64,000 nt of DNA from Capniomyces stellatus (Eukaryota; Kickxellomycota; Harpellomycetes; Harpellales; Legeriomycetaceae), in contig LUVW01000005.1 of the NCBI GenBank assembly GCA_001661515.1, forward strand, positions 569,455 through 633,454, in the 5' to 3' direction. The notes beneath the pieces were generated by a model. The model was given only the letters and a program-made list of their open reading frames with translations, was not told where the DNA came from and searched no databases. Positions within the stretch are counted from its first letter, which is position 1. Each line of letters starts with the position of its first letter. Of the stretch, positions 48,214 through 59,408 are shown one piece after another. The position numbers were made by a program, and so were the translations under genes.

Positions 48214-48685
48214 TTATCACCGTACCCGTTTCTTTAAAAAAAAAAATACAAAATGGATGTCAATTAAACCTCATCCTGCATTATATATATTAGTTTTTTT
48301 TTTTTTTGCTTTTAATGTATGTTCATCTTACCTATATTTTTTAATAACTTGATATGTTTTGTTAGAGTAGTTAATATGTACCTATTGTCGTGATACGTAT
48401 TTTTGTAATTAAAACGCCAGATCGCTCAATGTGATAGCTTCAGCATTGTATATTGTAAAAGTGTAACATCCTCCTTTGTATTATTATCAAAGCCCGTATA
48501 TATTGCGTTTGTGTAATGCAGTTTTGGCTTGTTTGATTTTATGAATTTGTTACTATCGTAACTTATGTTTATCCCATCGTGAAAATCGACAAGACCAGGG
48601 TTGTAGTAGTGGTGTATATTTAAGTGTATCACAAAGGTGTGTCAGCGATACTTTTGGTAGCCATACCAGCTAGTTTATAATGGCG
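48214..48685. other. Intergenic between velvet and DPP V genes
   Basis: AT-rich DNA with T- and A-runs near 48235-48310. No gene is seen. Confidence 0.6.
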
Positions 48686-48872
48686 TTATCAATAGCTAGT
48701 GTCAATAGACTCATTAACAAAGGATTCCAATGGAAATATTAGTGGTTAGTGTCAATAGGTTTATTAATGGTTAGTTTCAATGGGTTTATTAATAGTTAGT
48801 GTCAATAGAACTACAATAGCTTGTATCAATAGCTTGTATCGATAGATTGAGCAAGAGTGTCAATAGATTTTT
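48686..48872. repeat. Degenerate tandem repeat upstream of the dipeptidyl peptidase gene
   Basis: Five or more imperfect copies of a 20-25-nt unit with the core TTAGTGTCAATAG followed by TTTATTAA (variants TTAGTTTCAATGG, CTTGTATCAATAG). It lies about 300 nt before the chosen start codon. Confidence 0.75.
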
Positions 48873-49171
48873 CTGTTATTGTTTTTGATATTTGAGCCAT
48901 GTATATTGGCTTGAAGTGGAATTTCATCAAGTGTAGAGATTTATGGGTATTGATCGTTTCAGATACATATCACTACTATGCGAACAATGTTTGCACACAT
49001 ATCAATTACAAAGAAATACCAAGAACTAGTAAAGAGAACAAACGACTGATAATATCGCTTCAGTACGAGCATCAAGTTTCATATGAGTCGATTTCTTTTA
49101 TATATATATATCGAGTAGCGCTTGACAAAATTACAGATATATTAACTTTTTTTAAACTTTCTGAATTCATC

Positions 49172-51292
49172 ATGTTTCTAAATATAAATTTAATAGTTGT
49201 TTGCTTATTCTCAAGCGTATTTGCCAAATCAACAATCAAAAGTAGGCTTGTAGTGGGAAAAGCCAAGCTAGTTGATCCTCTTACACCAGAATCGCTGCTT
49301 GATGCTAGAAACATAGCGATGTTGGATATTTCGAGTTACAACAACCATTTGGTATACCTGCAATACCAAACATCCAATGACACAGTGAGTTCAGGCTGCA
49401 ATATCAGAGTGTTGGATACCAACAAAGATAAGGGTATCCCAAGAAATTTAACTGAATTCAAATACGGAAAATATGACATATCTCCACTATGGATAGATAA
49501 TAACACTGTTGCGTATATATCATATGAGGCTGGAACAGCGCCAAATATATTTGCCACGTCAATCAAGGACGGTTTAACGCACCAGGTCACCAACTTTACA
49601 GATGGAGTTTATGGCTTTACTTACCACGCCAAGTCTAGAAAAATAGCATTTACTTCCCCAAAACTAGACAAAAAAAACAAAGAGTTTGACCCAAATGAGG
49701 TGAAAAGCGACAAAGAACGACAAGGTATTCCATCAATCACAGAGTTTAGTGGTGTAATTTATGAAAAACTTTTTGTTAGGTACTTCAACTATTGGAAACC
49801 TGATTCTGAAACACACCTTTACGTGTCAAAGGCAGACTTTGTAGATGGCACACTAACAATTCTTGGAGATATAGTAGATGTTCTGAAAAATCAGAATAAC
49901 CAAGAGGGTTTAGACCCAATAAACTACAGTTTTTCACCTGATGGCAACTTGATTGTGTTTGATTCAAAAGTACAAGGGGCTGACTCAGCTTGGAGTACCA
50001 AGGAGGATATATTCGTTGTACCAGCAGATGGAAATCACCCGGCAATTAGCATCACCGAAAGTAATAAGGGGAAATGTTCACTTCCCAAATTCTCGTATGA
50101 TGGAAGATACTTGGCATGGCTCCAAATGAATGAGCCTGGATATGCATTTGAAAGCAACAAGATCTATATCCGTGAAATCCAAACAGGAAAGATGGTGCAG
50201 CTATTAAAAGACTCGGATATCAGCATAATCGATATCAAGTTTTCACAAGACTCAAAAAGTATATACTTCACCGCAAACACAGGGTTTAACACTTCCTTGC
50301 ACAAAGTCAATATTGTTGAAAATAAAAGCTGTGTTGTCTATGATAGTGGTGGTTCTGTAAAGGGGTTTGTCGAGGGCGAGAAAAGTAAACTGTATCTTGT
50401 AAAGTCAAGTTATGTGTCGCCAACAGAAATAATAAAAGTTGATCAAATCAGTGGATCAGTGCCATTAACCGTGACAAACGAAAACAACGCCTTTATTGAA
50501 AATAAATATCTTTCTCCAGGAGAGTCGTTTAGTTTTACAGGAGCCATGGGTGACCCTGTCGAAGGAAGGTTGTTTATCCCTCAAGAATTGGATAACTCAA
50601 AAAAATATCCCGTCGCGTTATTAATTCATGGCGGCCCGCAGTCTGGATTTAGAGACGAGTGGAATATCTCGTGGAACCCGCAGATATTTGCCAATAGGGG
50701 TTTTGTAACAGTTCTTATCAATATTCATGGCAGCGATGGGTACGGGAGAGCGTTTAGCGAATCGGTAAAAAACAACTGGGGATCACATCCGTATTTAGAC
50801 TTGATTAATGGTCTAGAGTATATTACTAGCAAGTACAAATTTGCCGATGCTGAAAGAATGGTTGCGATTGGGGGATCGTATGGTGGGTATATGATAAACT
50901 GGATAAATGGGAACACAAATATCTTTAAGGCGCTAGTGGCTCATGCAGGTATATTCAGCACAGTGAGCATGTATTACTCAACAGACGAGCTGTTCTTTAT
51001 GGAGAGGGATTTCGGAATTCCCTGGAATGCTGAGAACAGAACTACTTATAAAAAATGGAACCCGGAAAATTTTGTGATGAACTGGAAAACGCCAACTCTA
51101 ATTACTCACGGCGATAACGATTTCAGAGTCCCCATCACCGAAGGGCTATCAGCATTTACAGCGCTTCAAAGGCGGGGCGTGCCGTCAAGATTTTTGAGGT
51201 TTCCTAGCCTAGGCCACGTTCTTAACAGCGAGCCCGATGTTATTCAGTGGTATAACGAAGCCATTCGCTGGATTGAAGAGCATACCAGCTGA
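49172..51292 (+). CDS. Secreted dipeptidyl-peptidase V (S9C prolyl oligopeptidase family)
   Basis: A single exon of 706 residues. I start at the ATG at 49172 because it opens a clean signal peptide (MFLNINLIVVCLFSSVFA). The frame is open back to an ATG at 48899, but that 91-residue extension is unlike the family. The N-terminal half is the beta-propeller (repeats such as YSFSPDGNLIVFDSK and KFSYDGRYLAWLQM). The C-terminal alpha/beta hydrolase has VALLIHGGPQSGFRDEW, the nucleophile elbow GGSYGGY (Ser about residue 569), HGDNDFRVP (Asp) and SLGHVLNSEP (His), so the triad is intact. It releases dipeptides outside the cell or in the endomembrane lumen. Several NxS/T sites fit a secreted glycoprotein. 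Confidence 0.95.
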   Translation: MFLNINLIVVCLFSSVFAKSTIKSRLVVGKAKLVDPLTPESLLDARNIAMLDISSYNNHLVYLQYQTSNDTVSSGCNIRVLDTNKDKGIPRNLTEFKYGKYDISPLWIDNNTVAYISYEAGTAPNIFATSIKDGLTHQVTNFTDGVYGFTYHAKSRKIAFTSPKLDKKNKEFDPNEVKSDKERQGIPSITEFSGVIYEKLFVRYFNYWKPDSETHLYVSKADFVDGTLTILGDIVDVLKNQNNQEGLDPINYSFSPDGNLIVFDSKVQGADSAWSTKEDIFVVPADGNHPAISITESNKGKCSLPKFSYDGRYLAWLQMNEPGYAFESNKIYIREIQTGKMVQLLKDSDISIIDIKFSQDSKSIYFTANTGFNTSLHKVNIVENKSCVVYDSGGSVKGFVEGEKSKLYLVKSSYVSPTEIIKVDQISGSVPLTVTNENNAFIENKYLSPGESFSFTGAMGDPVEGRLFIPQELDNSKKYPVALLIHGGPQSGFRDEWNISWNPQIFANRGFVTVLINIHGSDGYGRAFSESVKNNWGSHPYLDLINGLEYITSKYKFADAERMVAIGGSYGGYMINWINGNTNIFKALVAHAGIFSTVSMYYSTDELFFMERDFGIPWNAENRTTYKKWNPENFVMNWKTPTLITHGDNDFRVPITEGLSAFTALQRRGVPSRFLRFPSLGHVLNSEPDVIQWYNEAIRWIEEHTS

Positions 51293-51684
51293 TTTGGTTT
51301 TGACATTGACAATAGTTTCTACAAGTGCTAGAGCCAATGCAGGCATACATTTTAATATTTATAAGCCCCATTTTTTAAAAAAAACTATCAAACTCCAATT
51401 CCGTACGTAGGCTACAAAGTATAAGTTTATTGCTATTTACTCAATTGTCGTTATTGGCCTTGAGACTCTGTAAGAGTTCCGTAGCCCTCTTTAAAATATA
51501 CTTTGTAAATGCAGAATAAAATAAAGCAAAACATTAATCAGCAAAAATGGAATTAAAAAAAAAACATTGATCAATCAACAAAAAACAAATTGCTTTTGAT
51601 CTTTTCGGTATGCCGGATCTGCTTGTATTCATTTGACAACTTGTGGCTATATCACAAACAGTGTATATTTATACGGGTTAAAGT
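51293..51684. other. 3' flank of the DPP V gene
   Basis: AT-rich DNA up to the poly-G flanked gap. No feature is seen. Confidence 0.6.
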
Positions 51685-51735
51685 GGGGGGGGGGGGGGGG
51701 NNNNNNNNNNNNNNNNNNGGGGGGGGGGGGGGGGG
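51685..51735. other. Assembly gap (18 N) between two poly-G tracts
   Basis: G16 (51685-51700), 18 N, then G17 (51719-51735). The true length is unknown. The downstream G run lies 8 nt beyond the CSN5 stop codon, so in the CSN5 transcript direction it is a poly-C tract in the presumed 3' UTR. Confidence 0.9.
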
Positions 51736-51743
51736 TATGCGAG

Positions 51744-53700
51744 TTAGTTAGCTGGATTTGGTGTAATAACAAAGTCCGTTCTGGCACTTTAAAGTCGTTA
51801 AAGAAGGAAAAAAGGAAGAAAACAAATAGCGTGATAATTATATATGTATCCAAAAGGCAAACTAAAACATGGTGTATACGGTTATACTTACAAATCTGCA
51901 GACAATGCATTAAAGGACTCCACGTCGAGCTTTTGTGGCTTCTGAGTACTTAATTCAGGTGTGGTTGCGATGTTCTTTGTTTTATGGACGCAGTCTGTTA
52001 GATTTTCGCTAAACTGTTTTTGTTGCTATAAACCCGCACAAAATTATAAAATTTAGGTCAATTTAAGCTCAAAGGGTTTATAACCATGTAAGAATGATAT
52101 ATGGCTTATCGAGCGTAATATCAATAGTAGGGCCAACATACCGTAGATGTGGATGTTTTCGACAAAGTGCTATTCCAGTATTTTCCCCAAATCGACTCAA
52201 GTATATATTTGTCAAACTTCGATTTAAAGTAGCTGATTTCTAGCTGATAATAACTATATCAATTTACAATATTATTAGCAAGTGGACCAGTGGTGGATAG
52301 TGTCCAGAAAAAGCGTAGTTTAAACCGCAGCAATTATCATTATATTTTGATACTTTACGTCAATTGCCTAAAAATGTACTTACGAGCTAGAGTGTACTCC
52401 AAAATCGTCAATTTTATCAAGCGGTAGCAAATCAACGCCCTGCCTCTTGGTCGTTTTGGGCACATAGTTCTATTAATAAAGAAGTTGGTATTGTGTTTCA
52501 TTGATACTATTATCGTACTTGGCATTGTGTCTTTTATCAAAAAAAATAAATAAAAAAAGAGTAAGTAGGGCGTTTGAAATATATAACTTTGTAAATAAAT
52601 AAAGTAGCGTTACATCTGGATACGTTCTGAATGCGCCAATGTCAACTTTTAATGAACTAGCAGTCCTTAGGGGATCGATCTATCATTTCCACAGAGTTAA
52701 GTGAGAGGTCAGACCGACAATTGAATCAACATGGAAACGTTTCAGCAACAGGGATAAGCAAAATGAGATGAATCAATTAAAAATACTCACCACAATAGCT
52801 AGCCATGGTTCCTGATGTTTCTGATTTAGTTTTTGCGTACCAACGTCAATCCCAGAAAGCCAGCAGCCGTACCCAGGATGGCTATGGTACCAGCCAATCG
52901 CATTCTCGTGTCTTCCCACCTATATATAACGCAAGCATACAAGTAGAAAGGCTCGATCACAAAGTTTGGTACTAGGATATAGAGGTTGGACGTTTTATGG
53001 AATGTTTATTGGTCTAAGGCTGGGATCATACCTGTTTAGCTTTTTCCATAAAGTTGACCATGTATTCGTAGGCCTCTTGTTGGGCATTAACTCTAGTTTC
53101 TGTCCCTTCAACAGGCAGCGCAAAAACGTCCAAGACAATCATTGTGTTGCCCTTAACTTTTCCCTGAAGCAAGCCCATAACTTCAATGTTACCCCCTTTT
53201 GAGGCATGGTCGGCCTTGGTGTTTATAGAATAATTTTGCAAAAACAAAACAGACCAACAGTCGGTTAGTTTCAAGAACCAAAGCAGAGTATCAATTTATT
53301 TGGCAGCATGTTTATTATCTTTTAAAAGAGGTCTGCTTTCAGTCGCAAACTCGGATCGATTACCATTTTTACCAGTGCAACAGAAGATATTTTCACGTTC
53401 TTAAAGTATAATGGACTTTGAAAATCGGCACCAAAGGGTAGCAAAAAATAAAAATAAAAAACACACAATTAACAGTGAAGGGATTTAAATACCACAATTA
53501 AGACAAAGCACAGCAATGGTGAGCAAATAGAGCCAAATAATGATTAAAAGAAAAAGAGTGAAGAGGTTTTACTCTAAAGTCCAAAGTTTAGAATTCATTT
53601 CCTTTTTCTGTTCGTTTAGATCATAAGAAAATACATCGTATTCCGAGTCGATTATATTGTTGGCATTTTGAAACCTTTTTAAAGAGGTGTGGGCATCCAT
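51744..53700 (-). CDS. CSN5: COP9 signalosome catalytic subunit CSN5 (JAMM deneddylase)
   Basis: Nine exons (53700-53573, 53415-53364, 53214-53032, 52919-52791, 52679-52614, 52469-52384, 52253-52142, 52025-51892, 51786-51744) give 310 residues, all phases consistent. N-terminus: [20 protein letters not shown], then [20 protein letters not shown]. The MPN core has the Glu in [14 protein letters not shown] and the full JAMM zinc motif in [16 protein letters not shown]. Then come [48 protein letters not shown] and [20 protein letters not shown], all characteristic CSN5 blocks. CSN5 removes NEDD8 from cullins as part of the COP9 signalosome. The last exon ([13 protein letters not shown]) is the least certain. 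It ends beside the gap. Confidence 0.93.
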
Positions 53701-54543
53701 TTTTCTCTCAGCTATAAATATCGTCGAGTGCTTGTACAGCTATATTTACGCTTCTGTGTTTACTATTTTCTTTGGAAAATCTAAAGGTGAAATAAGGTTT
53801 TGCTGTCCAAAAGCAATAGTTATAATAAATGAGATTTAGGAGAACAAAGTGTTGATAAATATGAATGAGAAAACCCACATTTGTTTATATCAATCTCAAT
53901 CAAAGAAATAATGATGATAAATTGATGTCTAAAGTAAAGTTGGTTGGTGTAAAGTGTTCAGATTGTTCATAATTACAGCGTATTATTTTGCTGACTACAA
54001 GCTATAAACTTGATTTTTTTTACTGAAATACGCTAAACTTGATTTTATCTGTCAGGTTCATTGATTGGGTTGGAAAAGCAAATTAAAACCAATTGCTAGT
54101 GGGCTTACTGCACTTGCGCATGCGTTTTGCGTTACGGTTGGCAAATTCGGGTTTCATGCAAGTAAAATGCACTGGATCTAGCTTCTTTAAGTAGTGCGTA
54201 AAGAGAAGCAAAATACGAACTCAAACCCTATACCCCAAATTAACAACCAAAAGATTGCTGCGCTTGTAGTTTATGAATCGATTTATCCAAGCTTATTAGT
54301 ACAAATTGATAAATGCGTAAAGGAATAGTGCCAAGCGTGTAGGTGACAGTTTAGATTGAAACAGCAAGTACAAATAGCACAGATAAAATGACAATAAACA
54401 AAACTATATATAAGTAAAAGACGCACGCGCGTTTAAAAAGTGGCAAGTGGCAAGTAGTAAGCAATAATGGTGATGGGCTACACAAATACGCATGGTTCCG
54501 AATTAAATACAGTATTTTCTAAATGAGGAGCTCTAGTATAAGT
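53701..54543. other. Intergenic between CSN5 and TPS1
   Basis: AT-rich promoter region of CSN5 and 3' flank of TPS1 (both minus strand). No gene is recognised. Confidence 0.6.
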
Positions 54544-57356
54544 CTATGGATAATCCGCATTGTTGGCACCAATAAATTCGCGGAAAATAGCATGTACGCT
54601 TCGAACATCATGTACAAAATAGCCAGCTTCGGTTTGCTTGCGGCCAACGGTAAAAGTCAGTAGGTTTTCGATTTTGGACCACACGGGGCTTTGAGCCAAC
54701 GACGAGAATATCTGTTCGTCTGCTTTTCCATCACACCCAAGCATCAAAAAGTCCAGTTCGCCATATTTACCTACAATTTCCTCGAGAATAAGTTTGACGG
54801 TTGACGAGGAGCTTATCGAAACAGGACGAACCTCAAGCGTTCGGTTGCCCAGCACAACAGAAATCGACATATGAGACAAAATCTTTTCGAGATTCATTTG
54901 CAGCTCGTTTGCTTGCCATAGTCCAAACTCGGGGTCAGCCATTCTATAGTGCCAAGTGATATCAACTTCCTTCTTTTCAATAAAAGAGCCCGGCGTTCTT
55001 TCGGTGTAGCGGCGAAAGAGGGGTAGGACTGTTTCATGCCAGCTTGGACTGTTTGTGCCAACCAGCTTTAGCCAACCGTCGCCGCCATTAGTGGAAGCGT
55101 CTAGCTTATGAGCCACAGCTGACTCTGAGCCTTCCAGTAGCTTACTTTCGAGTTTTTTGGCCGGTTTAGTAATTGAAAATTTGGAAGGATGACGATAAAA
55201 GCACCCATGTTCGGCAACCAAACCTACGTCAATGCCTTCAAACCACTTTTCAAGCTGTGCCCGGGTGCGCCCAGATAAGATATACACCAGCGTGTTTGGC
55301 AAGCTGACCAAGTTATTCAGGTACATAAGAATCTCTGGCGAAGGAGCTGCAAAGTCAGGAATGTCCTGGGTTGAAGATAAGGTGCCGTCATAGTTGACCA
55401 GTATTGGGCGGATGCTTTGGGACTGCTTATACTTTTGCAGCGCTATTTTGGGCGTAAGTAGAGGCGTGCGAAGAATAGCTTCGCTGTCGCTTGTGGTGGA
55501 CTTTAACTCCTTGACAAAAGAAACTCCCCAGTACGCCGCTGTATACTTATTCACATATCTTGAAAGTGTCTGGTAGTTTGAAAGCCGTCTTTTGCTGTCC
55601 ATAGACAAAGCTTCGTGTAAAGCATTCGAAACTTCTGTTATATTCCATGGATTGACAATAAGCGACCCATTAAGCGACTGCGCCGCTCCAGCAAACTCAC
55701 TCAATATCAGAACACCGTGTCTATCCTTCTGGCACGCCACGTATTCATAGGATACCAAGTTCATGCCGTCTCGAGTCGAAGTGACCAAGCAAACATCCGA
55801 AACAGAATATAGCGACACCAGCTCGCTTAGCTCCACAGATTTATGCAAGAAATGGATGGGCGTGTACTCGACAGTTCCTATGTTCAGGTTTGAATTTAAT
55901 TTTTTAATCGATTTATTTTTTAATTGGTACTCTAGCTTTTGCATTTTTAGCCATATACTTTTCAAGTTCAGCCCCCACCCCCCAACCTCAAATAAATCCA
56001 TAACCCCTCCCACTTCCCCCTCTTGACCAGCACTAGAACAAAGTAAGTAGCACATAACGATAACCACGCATAAGGGGTGTATGCAATTACAATCATATAT
56101 ATAAACGTACCATATTTTCCATTGATCAAACCAACAAGTTCGTTAACATTGACTATCAACTGCTGGTATTCCTCAACAACCCCTCGTGACGGAACCGCAA
56201 CTTGGACCAAAACCACTTTTCCAACATACTCTGGGTGGGTTTGGAGAAGATGTTCGTAGGCAAGAAACTTTTGCGGAACTCCTTTGATGTAATCAAGTCT
56301 ATCTACACCAACTATGACTTGTTTTCCCTCAAATTGCCTTTCAAATTCAGCCAGCCTGTTCAAAACCTTTGGTTTTTTCTGCTCTTCAAAAAATACTTCT
56401 GGATCAATTCCAATTGGGAAGGTGCCAACCTTTACTGTCCGGCCCTTCATTTCAACTCCTCCCGGACTTGACGGAAGTCCCAGAATCCGAGTGCAGCTAC
56501 TAAGGAAATGCCTTGCATAATCGTAAGTGTGGAATCCTAGCAGATCTGCAGCAAGAACACCCTCAAGTATCTCTTGTCTGACCGGCAATATCCTGTAGAT
56601 TTCGCTGCTTGGAAAGGGTGTATGCAAAAACCACCCTACCTTAACCTTGGTTTTTCTTTCCCCCAGTCCCTCCTGAAGCATTTGACATAGCAGCATTAGG
56701 TGGTAATCATGTACCCACACAATATCCCCATCATTTACCATGCCCAGAACCACCTCAGCAAAAGCTCTGTTGGCTTTTTTATATGCCTCCCATACATTTT
56801 CCTCAAAGCTTATCTCGCCCGGATGATAGTGGAAAAGTGGCCACAGTATACTAATTTCCGGGTTATTTTTTTATAAAAAAAATTATGAGCATACAATCAC
56901 AGAAAGAAAGAAAATTAGAAACAATACAAACCGCTTTTTTTAAAAATATTCACTGCATATAAACAAGTATACAACTTGTTCCATGTATATTCTCGTCCTG
57001 GCTATTATACGGTTGAAATTAACAAAAGACAACGTTTATAAAACGCGAGTTTACCTGTTGGAAAACCCATTATAGTGGAGATCAGCAGTTTCGTCGTCAA
57101 GGAAAACCGGGACACAGGAGTTTTTGTCCATCAGCTCTACAATCTGTCCACGCTCTTGCTCGTCAAAGTCCTGTCCCGGCCAGCCAACCCAAGTGAACGA
57201 CATTTCCTTTTTAAGCCCGCTCAACGCCGTTACAAGACCACCTGAGCTCAGCATTACTTTCCAGCTTTCTTCGGTTTTTGATATTGTGACAGGGAGCCTG
57301 TTTGAGACCACAATCAACCTGGATTGTTTTGATTTATCTGTGTTTTCTGGAGTCAT
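54544..57356 (-). CDS. TPS1: Trehalose-6-phosphate synthase with C-terminal phosphatase-like domain
   Basis: Three exons (57356-57055, 56850-56111, 55877-54544) give 791 residues. The GT20 synthase domain (1 to about 465) is complete: SNRLPVTI, NGFSNSILWPLFHYHPGE, WVHDYHLMLLCQML, FLHTPFPSSEI, GFHTYDYARHFLSSC, GVDRLDYIKGVPQKF, VPSRGVVEEYQ, RDGMNLVSYEYVACQ and LSEFAGAAQSLNG. It makes trehalose-6-phosphate from UDP-glucose and glucose-6-phosphate. The second part (about 480-791) has the trehalose-phosphatase HAD fold, but motif I reads VNYDGTL (Asn509 where the nucleophilic Asp of DxDGT belongs). Motif IV reads GCDGKADE instead of GDDxTDE. The serine motif YILSGRT is kept. The phosphatase part is therefore probably non-catalytic and structural or regulatory. 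Yeast Tps1 lacks this half. Confidence 0.93.
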
Positions 57357-58078
57357 TATTTATTTATAAACCTGACAGGCCCTACTACTCGATTTTGGTG
57401 CTGATGCCTCTTTTTTTTATCTTTGCTTTTTTGGTTTGTGTATTTTTTCAATTGAACAGAATTTATTCTTTTTGTGTATTTGTATTTACTTTTTTGTATT
57501 AGTGTCTATATCTATGTTTATGGGTTGTACTTGTATTTTTGCAATTTTGTGGGGTTTTATCTTGCGCTTTATATGTATACACTTGAGCGGTGTATGTCCA
57601 ACAACCTACTTGGTTATGTTCCTCTTTTTGTTTACAGCTGGAGGTGGATTTTGAATACACACAATGAGGTTGAGAAAATACAATATTGACTTTTTGTTTT
57701 ATTGAGTTTGTAAATTAAGATAAAAGGGAAGAGAACGGGGTTTCGTTTCGATTCTTTTGATAGAACTGCTTTGGCCTACTACTCACTTCTTTACTTCATT
57801 AAAAAGTTCGGAATATTCAAATATTTTTTATAAAATAAATTAATTCTAGTTACACGCTTTTTTTTAAAAAAAACGATTTACATTTCTTCTCTTTACTTTT
57901 TAGGTGAATATGTTGATTAAAATTGCAAAGTATTGAAATAAATTCAAGTAAAGAAAAGAATCCCTCCTTTGTTTGATGCCTAATTAACCCTAAGAGGAAG
58001 ATTATATTAAAAACGTTAAATCGCCAATAATAATATAACAGAGCTGATGATTTGTGCTCTAGCTTAAAGTTCGATAGA
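57357..58078. other. Promoter side of TPS1 and gene-poor DNA
   Basis: T-rich on the + strand between 57380 and 57560. Short Phe-rich frames there are composition artefacts. No gene is seen. Confidence 0.6.
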
Positions 58079-58159
58079 AAAAAAAAACAGGCTCAATATA
58101 AAAAAACAGGCTCAATATAAAAAAACAGGCTCAATATAAACAAATAAGCTCAATATAAA
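58079..58159. repeat. 19-bp tandem repeat, about four copies
   Basis: Unit AAAAAACAGGCTCAATATA, three near-identical copies and a fourth diverged one (AAATAAGCTCAATATA), at strict 19-nt spacing. Intergenic. Confidence 0.9.
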
Positions 58160-58665
58160 CATACAATACAACGCGTTGTTTGGAACAAACAGGAAACGAG
58201 AACCGAATTAATACCTTTTTGATAGTGCCCCAGTACTTGTAATGAACATTCCAGATCAATTATACTCAAAGACAAAACGGGCTATATTATTATTTAATCA
58301 AAAACAGCTTTGCCAAGGCCAATAAAGTCGCTGATATATATATATATGTACATATATGTTTCTGGTAATACTCTTTATTTAACTCGGCCAACCCAGTCTA
58401 CCAAAGCAAAGCTATCCAAGTCAACAGCGGTAAAAAAATACACTGAAACTATGCATAAATTATGCTATGACCGTTGCTGTGTTTGATTTGGCAATTTATA
58501 ATAGGCCGATGACTAATAAAAAAGGTATGGTTTGTCCCGTAAATATATTTATTCACCATGACACTATAGAATGATCAACATATCATTATCTCGCCTGAAT
58601 AAACGGTTATGTACACATAAAGCTTGTGCAGTCCAAATCATAAATGTTTACCTAAATAGTAGCAA
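58160..58665. other. Intergenic
   Basis: AT-rich with a TA run near 58335-58360. No gene is supported. Confidence 0.6.
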
Positions 58666-58860
58666 TCAGAAAACACGGCGTTGGCAATTTGAAACATGCG
58701 TGCTGTCGTCAATCAGGCATGAAAGTAGAGCTTGTAGAATAAACAAACTCGAAGAAACATGAGCATAAGGCAAGGCGATAAACAATCTAAAGCACAATAT
58801 TTGCGGCTTGAATAAAATCTCTTTCGAATCAAACGCAGAAAGATAAGTACTAGAACTGAT
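58666..58860 (-). pseudogene. Candidate orphan exon beside tRNA-Val
   Basis: After an AACAG acceptor a minus-strand frame of 64 codons (ISSSTYLSAFDSKEILFKPQ, then SSLFILQALLSCLIDDSTHV) ends at TGA 58666. Codon content looks coding, but there is no ATG and no upstream exon, because the tRNA gene lies 55 nt upstream. It could be a gene fragment. The family is not recognised. Confidence 0.25.
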
Positions 58861-58907
58861 CTGTTGCAAGTTCAAAAAATAACTATAGGAATACTTAAAA
58901 CAAAAGC

Positions 58908-58914
58908 AAAAAAA
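58908..58914 (-). terminator. RNA polymerase III terminator of tRNA-Val
   Basis: T7 on the tRNA sense strand one base past the discriminator. Confidence 0.75.
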
Positions 58915-58915
58915 T

Positions 58916-58989
58916 TGATTCCTGCCGGACTCGAACCGGCGACCGTCTGTGTGTTAGACAGACGTGATAACCATCTACACCAAGGAATC
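58916..58989 (-). tRNA. tRNA-Val(AAC)
   Basis: A 74-nt cloverleaf without intron. The acceptor GATTCCT pairs with AGGAATC. The D arm is TGGTGTAGATGGTTATCAC, the anticodon loop CTAACAC gives AAC, and the T arm is CCGGTTCGAGTCCGG. No CCA is encoded. Confidence 0.97.
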
Positions 58990-59408
58990 AGATAAAATGT
59001 AAGTTTTTGATACATACTAGTACTGAAATTGAATACTCGCCATCAGTAAACTCGAATTCCTGACTAGTTAGCGCAACTATAGCAAAGTTTAGCTCAGACA
59101 ACAGCAATAATAATGCTTTGATACTGCGTATAATACAGCCAGCGAGTGCAAAATATTTTGACTATATAAGTCTGTTTGGTTTCTCATCAACTGCTTTACA
59201 TTTTTAAATAAAAAGTAAAAATTTTGCTTTTACCAACTTACAAATCAATTGGAAAAAAAAAGTTACACTTTGTGCTTCCAACCAAAAACTTGAAGCAGAA
59301 CACCGAATTGATCGTTAAACGTTGCATTTCTTTTGTTGGCAACCTCGTAAATAGAAAAGGTGAGTGATATCAATAGCCAGGCAACAGAATAGCGAGTAAA
59401 GTAAACAA
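58990..59408. other. Intergenic promoter region
   Basis: AT-rich sequence between tRNA-Val and the fusion gene. No feature is seen. Confidence 0.6.

Noticed and set aside
48899..49171. In-frame 91-residue N-terminal extension of the dipeptidyl peptidase
   Set aside because: It lacks similarity to the family and would bury the clear signal peptide that starts at 49172.
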